From NCBI GenBank assembly GCA_008000375.1, contig SMOI01000044.1, forward strand, positions 100,952-164,951: 64,000 nt of DNA, read 5' to 3'. Below the pieces are notes generated by a model. The model ran no database searches. It was not told the origin of the DNA and saw nothing but the letters and a program-made list of their open reading frames with translations. The position numbers were made by a program, and so were the translations under genes. Each line of letters starts with the position of its first letter. Position 1 is the first letter of the stretch. Shown piece by piece: positions 20,733-31,487 of this stretch. This DNA comes from Poteriospumella lacustris. Its lineage: Eukaryota; Sar; Chrysophyceae; Chromulinales; Dinobryaceae.

Positions 20733-21778
20733 CTATTGGGTGTAGGTGGTCAATAGATACCGGACGATTTCAGCGCTTTCAAACATCTCCACACCCGTGT
20801 TTGGGTCCTCAAGGTAAGGCACTTGGAAGCGTCCTGTCTTTTCGTACAACTTATCCCGGTTAGCTGAGCCACGAGCGCAGTGAATCATGACGTGCTGAAG
20901 CCCCAAGGAGCTGAGCATTTCACGCACTGTCCGTACGAACGGACACCCTTCGAAGCCCCAAAGGGTAACCGGCTTCATCGAGTGAATATCCTTTCGCACG
21001 TTCTGCAACAGACGCGATCTAAACAACAAAATAGATCGCATTAGGTGGGATAGGGGCGAATCAGTAGAACAAGTCCGTCAACGTACCCGGCGTTGCCTCT
21101 GATGGCGGATGAAATCGCCGCGGTATCCACCGCGAGTCTTCCCTTCAGTGTCCAAGGAATGTACTCCTCACCGGGACCGTACGTGTTGAACAAATACTTG
21201 ATGATATCATCCGACTCGAACATTCCGATGTTGGCGTTGGGGTCGACCAAGTACGGGACGGTGCGCTTCCCACGAGTGCCCCTGGTCATGTAATCCGACC
21301 ATCCTTGACGAGCTCCCGGGCATGGTCGGTACTCCACCGTCAAATCGAGCATACTCATTGCCTCTCTAACCTTTTTGCAAAACGGAGAGGCTTCAAACTC
21401 GTATAGAATCAGAGGCTTTGCAGGCCTCGCACAGTAAGGCAGCAATGTCGAGGTATCACGCAAGATATTGAGGGTACCAGGCCAAGAACCTTTCTGCTTA
21501 GGGGGCGTAATGGGTGTCCAACCCACGACGAATGCTCCTGATCCAAAGCGGGACAGCGTCGCTGCTGCCCCTTTCAAAAAATTGCCGTAGTTCCAGTCAG
21601 TCACCACGAAGGGCTTTGGTTCGGGTGAAACAAAACCGATGGGCGGCTCGAGTTTCTTGCCCAAAGCAAGAGAAAACTTGGAAGATGGCTTAATATTTGA
21701 TGATCTCAAGCCGGATACCGCGACGCAAATGAATGCTGCCAGTACCAATAACATAACACGTACTCCATACGACGCCAT
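20733..21778 (-). CDS. Tandem glutaredoxin-like / GST N-terminal domain protein
   Basis: Two exons, 21778-21087 and 21018-20733 (GTACGT donor, TTTAG acceptor), 325 residues. The N-terminus has a signal-like hydrophobic stretch (about residues 8-23, MLLVLAAFICVAVSG). Two thioredoxin-fold GST_N modules follow. The first begins LILYEFEASPFCKKVREAMS (CxxC reduced to PFCKK) and ends VPYLVDPNANIGMFESDDII. The second begins LWGFEGCPFVRTVREML and ends VPYLEDPNTGVEMFESAEIV. This double-domain layout is the one seen in plant plastid thioredoxin-fold proteins such as the Arabidopsis At5g03880 type. Substrate is unknown; each domain retains a single active-site-position Cys. No plastid is implied; a secretory or organelle location is inferred from the leader only. 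Confidence 0.75.
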
Positions 21779-22253
21779 TTCTTTCGGTCCACTTTCAAAA
21801 TCGCTGCAGAACTACGTGTCGAATACCGCTCAGCTCCAATGATAACAATGCAGCGCTTATTCGCAATGGACAATACCTTCGCAAATTCTCACAATCAATG
21901 TGTATTGTTGAGTAAGATCCGATTGGCATGAGGCTGACGTTTGCATAGAGAGCAGCGATGTTGCAGTCGCAGCGAGAGCGGCAGCAGAGAGCGAGAGAGC
22001 AGTTGGAGAGAGCGCCGGTGCCGTTTCCGTTGAGACACGACCTCCTCCCGCGCAGGCTCAGGCATGGCGCGTGTGTCTGTCTGTTTGTCTCACGCGTCGC
22101 AGTTTTTCGAAACGCCCACGCGCTGTAACGGTCCCGCGCGACTCTGACGGACCGAGACGATCGATTTCGAACATCCGAACTTCGATGGACCCGTTTGTCA
22201 CATCGAATCATTTCATCCAGGGTGTATCATTGAGTTCTGGATAGCAAATAGGA
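21779..22253. promoter_or_regulatory. Divergent promoter region
   Basis: 475 bp between the GST-like gene and DNAAF5, transcribed away from each other. It contains a gagag/cgagag-rich stretch near 21980-22015. No RNA gene seen. Confidence 0.5.
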
Positions 22254-24296
22254 ATGAGCTTGGAGGCTCAATATCAAAGAGAAGTAAATCGTGCACTGGA
22301 TGCGGATCGCAACACACGAAAGAAAGGTCTGCAAAAGCTTCTCGAATCACTGCCATGGGATAAGAAGAGCACCAAAGCCGAACTGATCAAGTTTGTGGAA
22401 GATCATCTATTAAAACTGTGTATTGCTGGGATTTCGGATCAAGTGGAAAAGTGCCGCGAGTACAGTCTGAAGATCCTGAAGTCGTATTTCGGGCTTCTGT
22501 CGAAGAAGAGTCCCGTCGCCCCCGATGTTCTACAGTCCCTCTTGCAAGCATTGTATGCAAGAGTGAACGACAATCCTTTTCCTGAGACTGCAGAGGAGCT
22601 GCGTCTCCTCGTGTTGGAGCTGCTGGTCATCGTCTTCCACCGAATCAAACCGCTGCTGAAGGACTCGGCACCGCAAGGCGACGATGCTCAAGAGCCCGCA
22701 TCGCTGTTCCCATTGTATCGAGAAGATCTGGAACGCCTCGTGGTTGCAATAGCGAAGGCTCTTGGGGATAACTTCCCCGCGGTGAAGCGTGCTGCCGCCG
22801 AACTGGTGGTGCTGATGTGCGCGTCGAAGGCGATGCGGATCATCCTGCGGTCGCACTCGAAGACTCTGGTCCGCGCCCTCATCGCCAACATCAACCATCA
22901 GCATTCCAAGACGAGGTCGGTCTCGCTGCAAGCGATTGTGTCGCTGCTGCTGGTGCTGCAAAGCCAAGACTCGTTCGTGTCGCTGTGGAAGGAGTCCGTC
23001 TACCCCGCGCTGCAGCGCTTGCTCAGCGATCGGACCCCTTCCGTTCGCAAAGACATGGCAGATGAACTCGCCAGACTTCTCCTGGCCCGCATAGCATCGG
23101 CGGAGAAGAACGGACAGCGCCTGATCGCCGAGGACGTGCAGATCGTGTTGCTGCTGCTGCTCCTGTGCGGCGACGACGTCGAGGAGATCGGCGTCTCCGC
23201 GCGCCGCTTGGTCATCGACACGGTGCGAACGTGGAAGAACGTCTCCCTCCCCGAGACGGCGATGGACGTGGACGAAAGCATCGAGAACGGCGAGCTGGCG
23301 CTGCGCGAACACGAGGCGCAGACGGGCGGCATGAAGATCGACGTGGTGGACAGCAGCGCACACCTGCGCGGCTTCCTGGGCCTGTTGCAGACGAGTCAAG
23401 GCGAACAGCTGCTGCAAATGCTGCTGCAGCACACGGCGGAGCAGTGGACGGTGGAGGGAAAGGGCCAGAGTCTGCGTGGCCTGAGCTCGCTCTTCTCCGT
23501 CGTGCTCGACCTGCTGCACGGCGCCGGCTCCGCCCCCGCCTCCGCAGCGACAGCAACAGCGGCCGTGTCGTCCGGCATGGACGTTGTCGCCGAAGACACC
23601 AACGATCCCGCTGCAGCATCTGCGACGATGGGCGGTGCCGAGGAAGTGACTCGCGACACTGTCGCGGCGATCGCGGCGCTGTTGGAGTCGCAGCTGCCGA
23701 GCCTCGTCGCGCACCTGCTGCCGCTGATGCGCCACGAGGAAGACGCCATCCGCCACGCCGCAGAAGCCACGGCACAGTCCATTGGCAAGCTGTTCCCCAT
23801 CGCCGCCGCGCCGCAGACGACGCTGGGCAGCTCGATGCACGTCTGGCTGGACCTGCTGCTGCCGCGAGTGCGCGGCGAGCTGTCGGGCACCGACACGTCG
23901 TCGTACCGATCGATGGCGATCCGCCTCGCCACGCAGCTGTACCGCGGATCGATCGCTTCCAGCGACTTCTCGGACGACGCCGTGGTGCAAACCTGGCGAC
24001 GCTACGTCGCGGACATGGTCGCCTCGTTGGCGCGACAGCGGCTGCTGTGGAGCCAGTTCCACGCGGACCTCGCGGTGAAGGAGGCCATCCTGCTCTACCT
24101 CCGCACCATCTTCGCCACCCACCAGACGCCTCTCCCCGGCGAGAAGAGCTTCGTGCAGATGGTGCGCGTCGTGCCGAAGAGTGTGCAGCGCGACGTGGCG
24201 CAGATCTACCTGTACATGATGTCGGCCGCGGCCGTGACGAGCCTCGCCGCGCAGTACCAAACGGGCGCCCTGGGCACCGCCGCGACGGCCAACGTC

Positions 24297-24329
<33 letters not shown>

Positions 24330-25733
24330 AGTGGCGACATCGAGCGCATTGCCCGCGGAGACTTCTTGCGCTTCGTGCACAGCTACCAGATGGAGCAAGA
24401 CGCCACCGCGACGTCGTCCTCCGCCGCGAAGGCGTCGGCTGCGGCGACCGACGCAGGTGCAGCGGCGGCGGCGGCGAAGCGCGACGAGTCTGAAGATCTG
24501 GCGGCGATCGGCCGCGTCCTGCAGCCGCACTTCCTGTCGCTCTTCGTGCGCATCGTGTCGCCTCACCTCGTCGCTAGTCCCAAAGGCCCCGTTCCGTCGC
24601 TGCCGGTGGCGACGCCGTCCACCAGAGACGAGGGCTCGGACCACGACGAGGCGTGGGCCGCCGTGCTGCAGTCCGGCGCGTACGCCATCCGGTGGGAGAC
24701 GATGTCCGTCGACCTGCTGTGTCTGCAGACGCTGTGTCAGTTCTGCCTGTTGGAGACGTGGCGGCAGTGGGCCATCGTGCTGCCCTTCGTGGCGCAGCTG
24801 GCCGACCCGAGCCACGGCGTCATCGCGCCGGGGTCGATGAAGGACACGATGATCTCGTACGCGTCGCAGCGCGGCGAGGACACTGCGCTGACGCAAGAGA
24901 CGCTGATCTCCTACGACCAGCGCATGCACGTGCTCATTCTCCTCGAGCAGCTCATTCGCGTGGGCACGACGTCGGGCCACTTCTGGGAGGCCGGCGCGTT
25001 CATTTCGCAGAGCACCGCCGTGCTGATGACGCGCATCTTCCTCCCAAACCTGATCTGGCGCGTGGGCCGTGTGGAGGCGACGATTCGCAAGATCGCACTG
25101 GCGGGGGTCTACGCCTTGCTGAAGGCCGGTGCGATTCCCCGCGACGTGATTCTGTCGGTGGCGCGCGACACGCTGCCGGTACTCGTCAGCCATCTCGACG
25201 ACACGGACGTGTCTCCGCGCCTGATGGCGTGTCTCAGCTTGGCCGTGTTCTTCGCCCGGCTGGGCGCACAGGGCTGTGTGGGCGTGTGGGACGAGCTGGG
25301 CCTGAAGGACATCTACCCGAAGTTTCTCGCGCGTCTCGACGACTCGCAGGACGAAGTGCGCATGGCGGCGTGCCAGCTGCTGGCGGCCTTCGTCGTCGCC
25401 GTCTGCGGCCGGGTGCCCGCGAGTCAGGCGGCCACACGAGGGAGCAAGCTCATGTCGGACACGATGGTGGAGTACATCGTCGACCAGCTGTTCATCCACC
25501 TCGACGACATGAACCAGGCCATGCAGGAGCGGGTCTTCGACGTGCTGCTGACCATCGCGCTGCAGTGCGAGGGCGACACCATCCACCATCAGCTCAGTCC
25601 GCAGCACTTGCCCAAGGACTTCGCCGCGGTGGTCACAAAGAAAGCGGAGCAACAGAAACTGTCGCACCGGTCGCCGCGGTGGTGCGAGAAGCTCGTCACA
25701 GAGATCGAGCGGAGACTGCAGGAGGCGGGGTAG
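22254..25733 (+). CDS. DNAAF5: Axonemal dynein assembly factor 5 (HEATR2-like)
   Basis: Cytoplasmic factor needed to preassemble axonemal dynein arms before transport into the flagellum. Single exon, 1159 residues from the ATG at 22254 (MSLEAQYQREVNRALD). It is HEAT/ARM helical repeats throughout: the N-terminal DADRNTRKKGLQKLLESLPW, then DNFPAVKRAAAELVVLM, and C-terminal LDDSQDEVRMAACQLLAAF and HLDDMNQAMQERVFDVLLTI, in the order seen in HEATR2. It is longer than the human protein (855) because of low-complexity inserts, including a Gly run encoded near 24300-24330 and Ala-rich stretches near 24415-24480. GC rises from about 50% at the start to about 65%. Its presence argues that the organism makes motile flagella. 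Confidence 0.82.
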
Positions 25734-26135
25734 CGTAGCGGCACTGCAGCAGGTGGCGTAGGTGGCGTAGGTGGCGGCGGGGCGTGGGTCTGTACAATCA
25801 TTCGAATTTATGACGACTTCTTCAATCCCTTGGCCTGGGTCTGTCTGTAGGCGCTGCGCAGGTTCAACCTCTGAAGCAGCGTTTGGTCCACCAACGGGCC
25901 AGGGCGCAGGGACTCGGCGCAGGCCCATGGCCCACCGAGAGGCCATCGGCGGTTTCAGATTTTGGCAGTTGGCGACGAAGACGCCGCTTGGCCGTCGTCG
26001 TCGCCAGTCGAACGTCTTCTGACATCTGACCAGAGTGAACCATTTCGCAAGAACTGCATCATCTGTGAGTTCCTGTCTAATCGGAATTCGAATTGATCAT
26101 ACTCTTCTCCCAAAGCCTTGTGAAGAGCAGTGACG
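25734..26135. other. Intergenic region
   Basis: 402 bp between two plus-strand genes. A ggtggcgta triplication follows the DNAAF5 stop (25751-25775). Nothing else is recognisable; it should hold a 3' UTR and the promoter of the next gene. Confidence 0.5.
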
Positions 26136-26765
26136 ATGAAGTCCAAACATGCCACACACAAGGGCAACGCCGCCGTGAAGAGTGCAAAGAAGCCTTCGTT
26201 AGTGACCGCTGTGAAGTTTAATTCACCCCAGCTAAACGCGAAAAAGGCAGCACAGTCATCATCGTCGTTGCAGTTTTATAAGTCACCGAGCTTGTCGACT
26301 CCCCATGCGAAGGATGAAACCAGTCTGGGCAGCTTACTGAAGAAAATGAAGCAAGTCCAGTCTCCCGCGGTGAAGGTCAATGAGGTTCGGGATGAAATCG
26401 TTCAAAAGCTACAAACGTTGCAAAAACTTGGCGCGCGGAGAGGAAAGAACTTCACTTTGGGCTTCAACGGCATCGCGAAGGCGCTGGAGTCGCCAGATGA
26501 ATGCGGAGTGGCTGTGGTTTGCATCGCCGGGGAGGGAAAGGGCGAGTTGGTCCACAGTCTTGGGCGTGCCGCAGCTTTGTGTCAGGTTCCAGTTGTGGTT
26601 ATACCAAAGTTTGCCGCGAAGCTGAAAGAGGTCTTCGCTGTGAAGCAGGCATTTTGCTTTGCTCTACGAACTGTTGGCGGAGAGACGCTGGAAGCGCAAG
26701 GCGCGCTTGACGACTTTCGCGAATATCTGACTCGCGTTGCCCAAAGCAAGCGGCAACTACAGTGA
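26136..26765 (+). CDS. L7Ae/L30e-fold protein, RNase P/MRP subunit-like (Rpp38/Pop3 type)
   Basis: 209 residues from the ATG at 26136 (the frame is open three codons further up but without ATG). A basic, Ser/Lys-rich N-terminus (1-85) precedes an L7Ae/L30e/S12e fold at about 95-200. RRGKNFTLGFNGIAKALE, then AVVCIAGEGKGELVHSLG, then CQVPVVVIPKFAAKLKEVF, matches the kink-turn RNA-binding layout. The divergent loop and basic leader resemble Rpp38/Pop3 of RNase P/MRP more than ribosomal L7a or NHP2. This assignment is by motif order and is moderate; a small ribosomal or snoRNP L7Ae protein is the alternative. Confidence 0.65.
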   Translation: MKSKHATHKGNAAVKSAKKPSLVTAVKFNSPQLNAKKAAQSSSSLQFYKSPSLSTPHAKDETSLGSLLKKMKQVQSPAVKVNEVRDEIVQKLQTLQKLGARRGKNFTLGFNGIAKALESPDECGVAVVCIAGEGKGELVHSLGRAAALCQVPVVVIPKFAAKLKEVFAVKQAFCFALRTVGGETLEAQGALDDFREYLTRVAQSKRQLQ

Positions 26766-27381
26766 AGGCTTGACGTTGGCCTGTGCCGCTGTTGGTTCTG
26801 TACATTTGTATCTAGTTTATGCTCCACCGGCTTTGTCTGCTCTCTGTGTCTCTCTGTCTCTGTGTCTCTGTGTCTATGTCTGTTGCCCACATATGATGGA
26901 CACGCCAATGAGTAGTTTGGCTGAGCAATTCGTAGTCGTTGTGTAAGGGTCGATCTCAAAGGTGCTAGTCGCCGAGGTTGTATTGGTTTGGTGGTGAAAC
27001 GTAGTTGCATCTCAAACTCTGTCTTCACGAAATGGCCCCTGATAGGGTGGTAGTTTTGTAAAGAATAGGGCCTTACTGACCGTGTGATGACTTGCGCAGG
27101 TAATGGTGTAAACAGTGATAGTAATAGAGCACAGAGTAACTATGTCGCCTCGACTGAAACGGGCGCGCTGCGACGACGCGCGTCTTCGACCTCGTCCGTC
27201 CGTCGGGAGGCAGTGGCCACGCGGAGACGACGGCGCTTCGCTGATCACCAAAAGGCGATCGATGATTTGCTTCCAGATTCAACGAGAAGACCTCTATCTC
27301 CACATCAAGTGACAAGAGCGAGAGCAGAGTCATACTTCGCAACAGTGAATACCATCTCTCTTGGATTTTCGTTGGTTTGCG
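26766..27381. other. Intergenic region, including left edge of the inverted repeat
   Basis: 616 bp. A (tctg)/(tctgtg)-rich microsatellite lies near 26837-26885. The last 100 bp or so (from about 27284) belongs to the Sec62 inverted duplication. Open frames here are short and unconvincing. Confidence 0.5.
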
Positions 27382-28521
27382 ATGTCGAGTGCTGTTCCGA
27401 AAGAGTACCACACGCCTGAAGGTCTTCGCACGTTGGCGAATTATCTGCGAGGACCCAATGGCGTAAAGGTGCGCTCAGGCATTGAGCACGAGAAGCGAGT
27501 GGATTATTTCAAAGGTAGGAGCATGGCGGTTCAATGAGCACTGTGTGCGGCTGTGGTGACCCCGTGATGTGATGTGTGCGGTGTTGCAGGGAAGCGATTC
27601 ATCGACTGCCTGGTGGAGGGAAAGAAGTGGCCGAAGTCCATCCCGAAGATCGCCGACGCTGCGGTGGCAGCCCAGGTCGGCGAGTTGTTGCTGCAGTCGT
27701 CGTTTTTCCACCGATCGGAGAAGCTGGAAGGGAAGAAAGGCTACCTGCAGATCTCCAAGCGCAACGTGTTCGACGAGAAGGGACACTACACGTGGATGTA
27801 CGCGGGAAACATGTTGTGGTCGAACATTCTGACGGGTCTGGTCATTTTCGCGGTCATCGGTTTCACACTGCTGCCGATTTGGCCCGACGCCGCGAAGAAA
27901 GTGCTGTGGTATTTCTCAGTGACCTTTCTCATCGGCACGCTATCGTTTGTGTTGATTCGATTTCTGGCGTTCCTGTTCCTGTGGCTGTTTGGATACGAGT
28001 TTTGGATCTTCCCGCGTCTGTTCGACGAGTCGCTGTCGTTTCAGGACTCGTTCAAGCCGGTGTATTCCTTCGACAAGGGCTCTCCCGGCCAGGGTCTGTA
28101 TCGTGTGGGGTTGATTCTGGCGTTGGTGGGCTTCAGCTACTGGGCGTACACGCAGCCGACGGAGTTCGATGGATTCATTCAAGCTCAGAAGGACTTTATC
28201 GACGACCTGTACACGGGCAAGCTGATTGCCGACGTGGCTTTCGACCCCAAGCAGCAACTGGACCGCAACAAGCGTGTCCCGAGCCTGGAAGACCTGCTGA
28301 AGGAACTGGAGGCAGACGAGAAGGCAATCACCGAGACGGCGACGGAGACTACCGAGGAAGCATCGACACCGACGGGCCAAAGCGATTCCGCAGCGGACTC
28401 GTCTGCGGAGGGGACGCAGAGCGACGGTCAGGACGACGAGTACCTCCAGGCGGACGTCGACATTGATGCGCTAACGGAGGAGGCGAACGTAGATGTAGAC
28501 GGAAGCGAAGCAGACCTGTAA
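27382..28521 (+). CDS. SEC62: ER translocation protein Sec62, copy A
   Basis: Subunit of the Sec62/63 complex that supports post-translational import through the Sec61 channel. Two exons, 27382-27514 and 27590-28521 (GTAGGA donor, TTGCAG acceptor), 354 residues starting MSSAVPKEYHTPEGLR. A conserved cytosolic N-domain (GKRFIDCLVEGKKWP, then FHRSEKL, then GHYTWMYAGN) is followed by membrane segments at about 120-140 (NILTGLVIFAVIGFTLLPIW) and 148-185. A further hydrophobic stretch (VGLILALVGFSYWAY) and a long acidic cytosolic tail complete it. It is the left arm of an inverted repeat whose right arm carries an identical copy, transcribed convergently. Confidence 0.92.
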
Positions 28522-28806
28522 GGCCGAGGTCGAGGCCATGAAGTTTTAGATCTTGTTGCCAATCTGTCTGTTGCAGTTGTTGATTGCGGCCCATTGCTCC
28601 GATCTATGTTGATGTGTGGGCTGTATGTTGTCGTTCGGGTAACGCTACATTTTCCTATCTATGGTACTATGGTGAACGACAATACTGAGTTTCGCAGTGC
28701 AGGGCCTGCATTAGCGCAAAGCCCCATTCAGAGCGGCAACATAGAAAGGGTTGGTGCGCAAACAACAATAATCAATTTACAGAACTTCATGGTCACGACC
28801 ACAACC
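28522..28806. other. Spacer of the inverted duplication
   Basis: 285 bp joining the tails of the two convergent Sec62 genes. It contains both 3' UTRs. These still resemble one another for about 25 bp after the stops (…ccatgaagtt…) but with several differences, unlike the coding arms. Confidence 0.75.
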
Positions 28807-29946
28807 TTACAGGTCTGCTTCGCTTCCGTCTACATCTACGTTCGCCTCCTCCGTTAGCGCATCAATGTCGACGTCCGCCTGGAGGTACTCGTCGTCCTGA
28901 CCGTCGCTCTGCGTCCCCTCCGCAGACGAGTCCGCTGCGGAATCGCTTTGGCCCGTCGGTGTCGATGCTTCCTCGGTAGTCTCCGTCGCCGTCTCGGTGA
29001 TTGCCTTCTCGTCTGCCTCCAGTTCCTTCAGCAGGTCTTCCAGGCTCGGGACACGCTTGTTGCGGTCCAGTTGCTGCTTGGGGTCGAAAGCCACGTCGGC
29101 AATCAGCTTGCCCGTGTACAGGTCGTCGATAAAGTCCTTCTGAGCTTGAATGAATCCATCGAACTCCGTCGGCTGCGTGTACGCCCAGTAGCTGAAGCCC
29201 ACCAACGCCAGAATCAACCCCACACGATACAGACCCTGGCCGGGAGAGCCCTTGTCGAAGGAATACACCGGCTTGAACGAGTCCTGAAACGACAGCGACT
29301 CGTCGAACAGACGCGGGAAGATCCAAAACTCGTATCCAAACAGCCACAGGAACAGGAACGCCAGAAATCGAATCAACACAAACGATAGCGTGCCGATGAG
29401 AAAGGTCACTGAGAAATACCACAGCACTTTCTTCGCGGCGTCGGGCCAAATCGGCAGCAGTGTGAAACCGATGACCGCGAAAATGACCAGACCCGTCAGA
29501 ATGTTCGACCACAACATGTTTCCCGCGTACATCCACGTGTAGTGTCCCTTCTCGTCGAACACGTTGCGCTTGGAGATCTGCAGGTAGCCTTTCTTCCCTT
29601 CCAGCTTCTCCGATCGGTGGAAAAACGACGACTGCAGCAACAACTCGCCGACCTGGGCTGCCACCGCAGCGTCGGCGATCTTCGGGATGGACTTCGGCCA
29701 CTTCTTTCCCTCCACCAGGCAGTCGATGAATCGCTTCCCTGCAACACCGCACACATCACATCACGGGGTCACCACAGCCGCACACAGTGCTCATTGAACC
29801 GCCATGCTCCTACCTTTGAAATAATCCACTCGCTTCTCGTGCTCAATGCCTGAGCGCACCTTTACGCCATTGGGTCCTCGCAGATAATTCGCCAACGTGC
29901 GAAGACCTTCAGGCGTGTGGTACTCTTTCGGAACAGCACTCGACAT
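28807..29946 (-). CDS. SEC62: ER translocation protein Sec62, copy B (inverted duplicate)
   Basis: Exons 29946-29814 and 29738-28807; 354 residues, identical to copy A in every position, including the intron and splice sites. Its role is the same as copy A. Identity over exons and intron, but not in the immediate 3' UTR, points to gene conversion or a very recent event restricted to the arms. An assembly artefact is the alternative, but an artefact would also copy the flanks, which differ. Confidence 0.92.
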
Positions 29947-30044
29947 CGCAAACCAACGAAAATCCAAGAGAGATGGTATTCACTGTTGCGAAGTATGACT
30001 CTGCTCTCGCTCTTGTCACTTGATGTAGAGATAGAGGTCTTTAT

Positions 30045-30396
30045 GTTGAGATAATTCTCAACTGTGTGAGGCTGAAGTCAGTGATTGTGATGATCCGCGG
30101 CGGCAGAAAGCAGACGGACTCAGTTTCTGAGATACTCTGGGCCTGTGGGGCCTTTTTCGATCGTTACATTTTTGCGCATCGCAGTCCCAAGTCGTATCGC
30201 CGATGGACGATGGGCAATATTCGATCAGTTATATCGTGCCGATGATGGATGATGACTTCGAACATTTCCCATTTCAGTTAACTTTATGCCAGGAAGGCTT
30301 CATTATTCTGACAAGTAACTTCAGTTAAAATCTCTTGCGCATTGAATTTGTGCAGTCTATGGTCCCATTCCAAGGGTTTCTAACTCGGAGTAAGGA
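30045..30396. promoter_or_regulatory. Intergenic region between Sec62 copy B and the next gene
   Basis: 352 bp between divergently transcribed genes; it should contain both promoters. It is AT-rich, with no repeat or ORF that I trust. Confidence 0.45.
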
Positions 30397-31374
30397 ATGT
30401 TTAGCGCGAAAGTCACACCGATTCCGGAGCCAACGCTCTTGACCGAACTTCCCAGTGGGAAGCAGCTTATGTCCGGACCGATAACATCTGGCGTTGTAAC
30501 GAGGGCCCAGAAGGAAACGCAGTATGTGTTGTCAACAATCACCCATCGCTTGAACGTGCTCATCACTCAACAGGACCACGATCGATATACCATTTACTAT
30601 CTTATTATCGCATTAATAAGTGGCTCAGTAGGAACGATTTTGATGCTATTCGGTCTGCGAAAGTCCGTTTTGTTCAATTTTTATTCGGGGAGAAACTATG
30701 TTGCCGTGGGGTTCGGCTGCATTTTCTTTGTGCCATTGTTTCTCTGGATCCTTTTCCTCTGCTGCCCCAATACAGAAGAGCGAAAATTGAGGAAGCAGTT
30801 GAAAATGGAAAATATTGAGCGGAAGAGGCCTACTGCCTTCAACGAGATGGTGGAGAAGGCCAAGAAGTTCGCCACACCACCTGCCCGCAAGATTCTGATC
30901 GTCGCGGTGTTCCGCAAGAAAAATTACAATGTGGTGGCGTCAACTATGAAGGAATTTTGCGAATCTGTGGAAGCACAAACAGGACTGCCAATTGAGCGGC
31001 AGCTAGTGCGCTTTCAGGACGAAGACTTAGAGCTCGATTTGGGGAAGAAGCTGGACGAGGACTATGGGCTGCATCACGGTTCATACTTGTACGTTTACAA
31101 CAGAGGCGGCTATATGACTCAAGACTCGCCCATTAAGAAGCAATATGAAGTCTTGACGCACAAAATCAATGCAGAGATGAAGCAGCGTCCTCCAATCGAC
31201 GACAAAGGGCGCCTGCTCATTAATGCTCCTGACGCGGACGATCGGCCGAAGTCAATCGGGGAATGGGTAACAGCCACTCGAAATAGTTTTCGTGGTGGTG
31301 GAACACCACAAAAGTATTCCAGAGAGGGCCTTTCGACCCCAGAAAAGAAGGGCAAAGTCTCATGGAAGGTCTAG
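30397..31374 (+). CDS. Two-TM protein with ubiquitin-like cytosolic region, unknown
   Basis: Single exon, 325 residues (MFSAKVTPIPEP). After about 65 soluble residues there are two membrane helices, about 68-88 (IYYLIIALISGSVGTILMLFG) and 100-124 (VAVGFGCIFFVPLFLWILFLCC). A basic linker and a region at about 165-240 follow. That region has the strand-helix-strand pattern of a ubiquitin-like fold (KILIVAVFRKKNY, then an acidic helix, then LPIERQLVRFQDEDLEL and GSYLYVYNRGG). The C-terminus is polar. I do not recognise the family. Position gives no clue: it sits between Sec62 copy B and a convergent NF-YB-like gene. Confidence 0.75.
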   Translation: MFSAKVTPIPEPTLLTELPSGKQLMSGPITSGVVTRAQKETQYVLSTITHRLNVLITQQDHDRYTIYYLIIALISGSVGTILMLFGLRKSVLFNFYSGRNYVAVGFGCIFFVPLFLWILFLCCPNTEERKLRKQLKMENIERKRPTAFNEMVEKAKKFATPPARKILIVAVFRKKNYNVVASTMKEFCESVEAQTGLPIERQLVRFQDEDLELDLGKKLDEDYGLHHGSYLYVYNRGGYMTQDSPIKKQYEVLTHKINAEMKQRPPIDDKGRLLINAPDADDRPKSIGEWVTATRNSFRGGGTPQKYSREGLSTPEKKGKVSWKV

Positions 31375-31487
31375 AGCACTCATCGTCGTCGCTCTCTATG
31401 TACATTCAGACCTTCTGCGCCCCAGCAGCTCCTTTTTCGTGTAAATAGTATCATCGAGCTTCAAATTGCTCAACTCTCGTTCATTTC

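Larger units (their letters stand above)
27284..30044. repeat. Large inverted duplication carrying two Sec62 genes
   Basis: Arms of about 1.24 kb (about 27284-28521 and 28807-30044) are mirror images about a centre at 28664. Both protein products are identical, and the antisense frames spanning the intron are also identical, so exons, intron and the near 5' leader match at nucleotide level wherever I compared them. Divergence begins abruptly: just outside (gtggag against gtagag, then no match) and just after the stop codons, where the first 25 nt of the 3' UTRs already differ at several bases. The central spacer is about 285 bp. Confidence 0.92.

Noticed and set aside
22530-25946. 1138-codon minus-strand ORF
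   Set aside because: Antisense shadow of DNAAF5; composition dominated by Arg, His, Gln and Val from complementing GC-rich codons.
27084-27419. 111-codon plus ORF upstream of Sec62 copy A
   Set aside because: It runs over the Sec62 start codon in another frame and half of it lies outside the conserved arm; no protein-like pattern.
27284-30044. Transposon with terminal inverted repeats
   Set aside because: The arms are complete Sec62 genes, not transposon ends, and no transposase or target duplication is visible.
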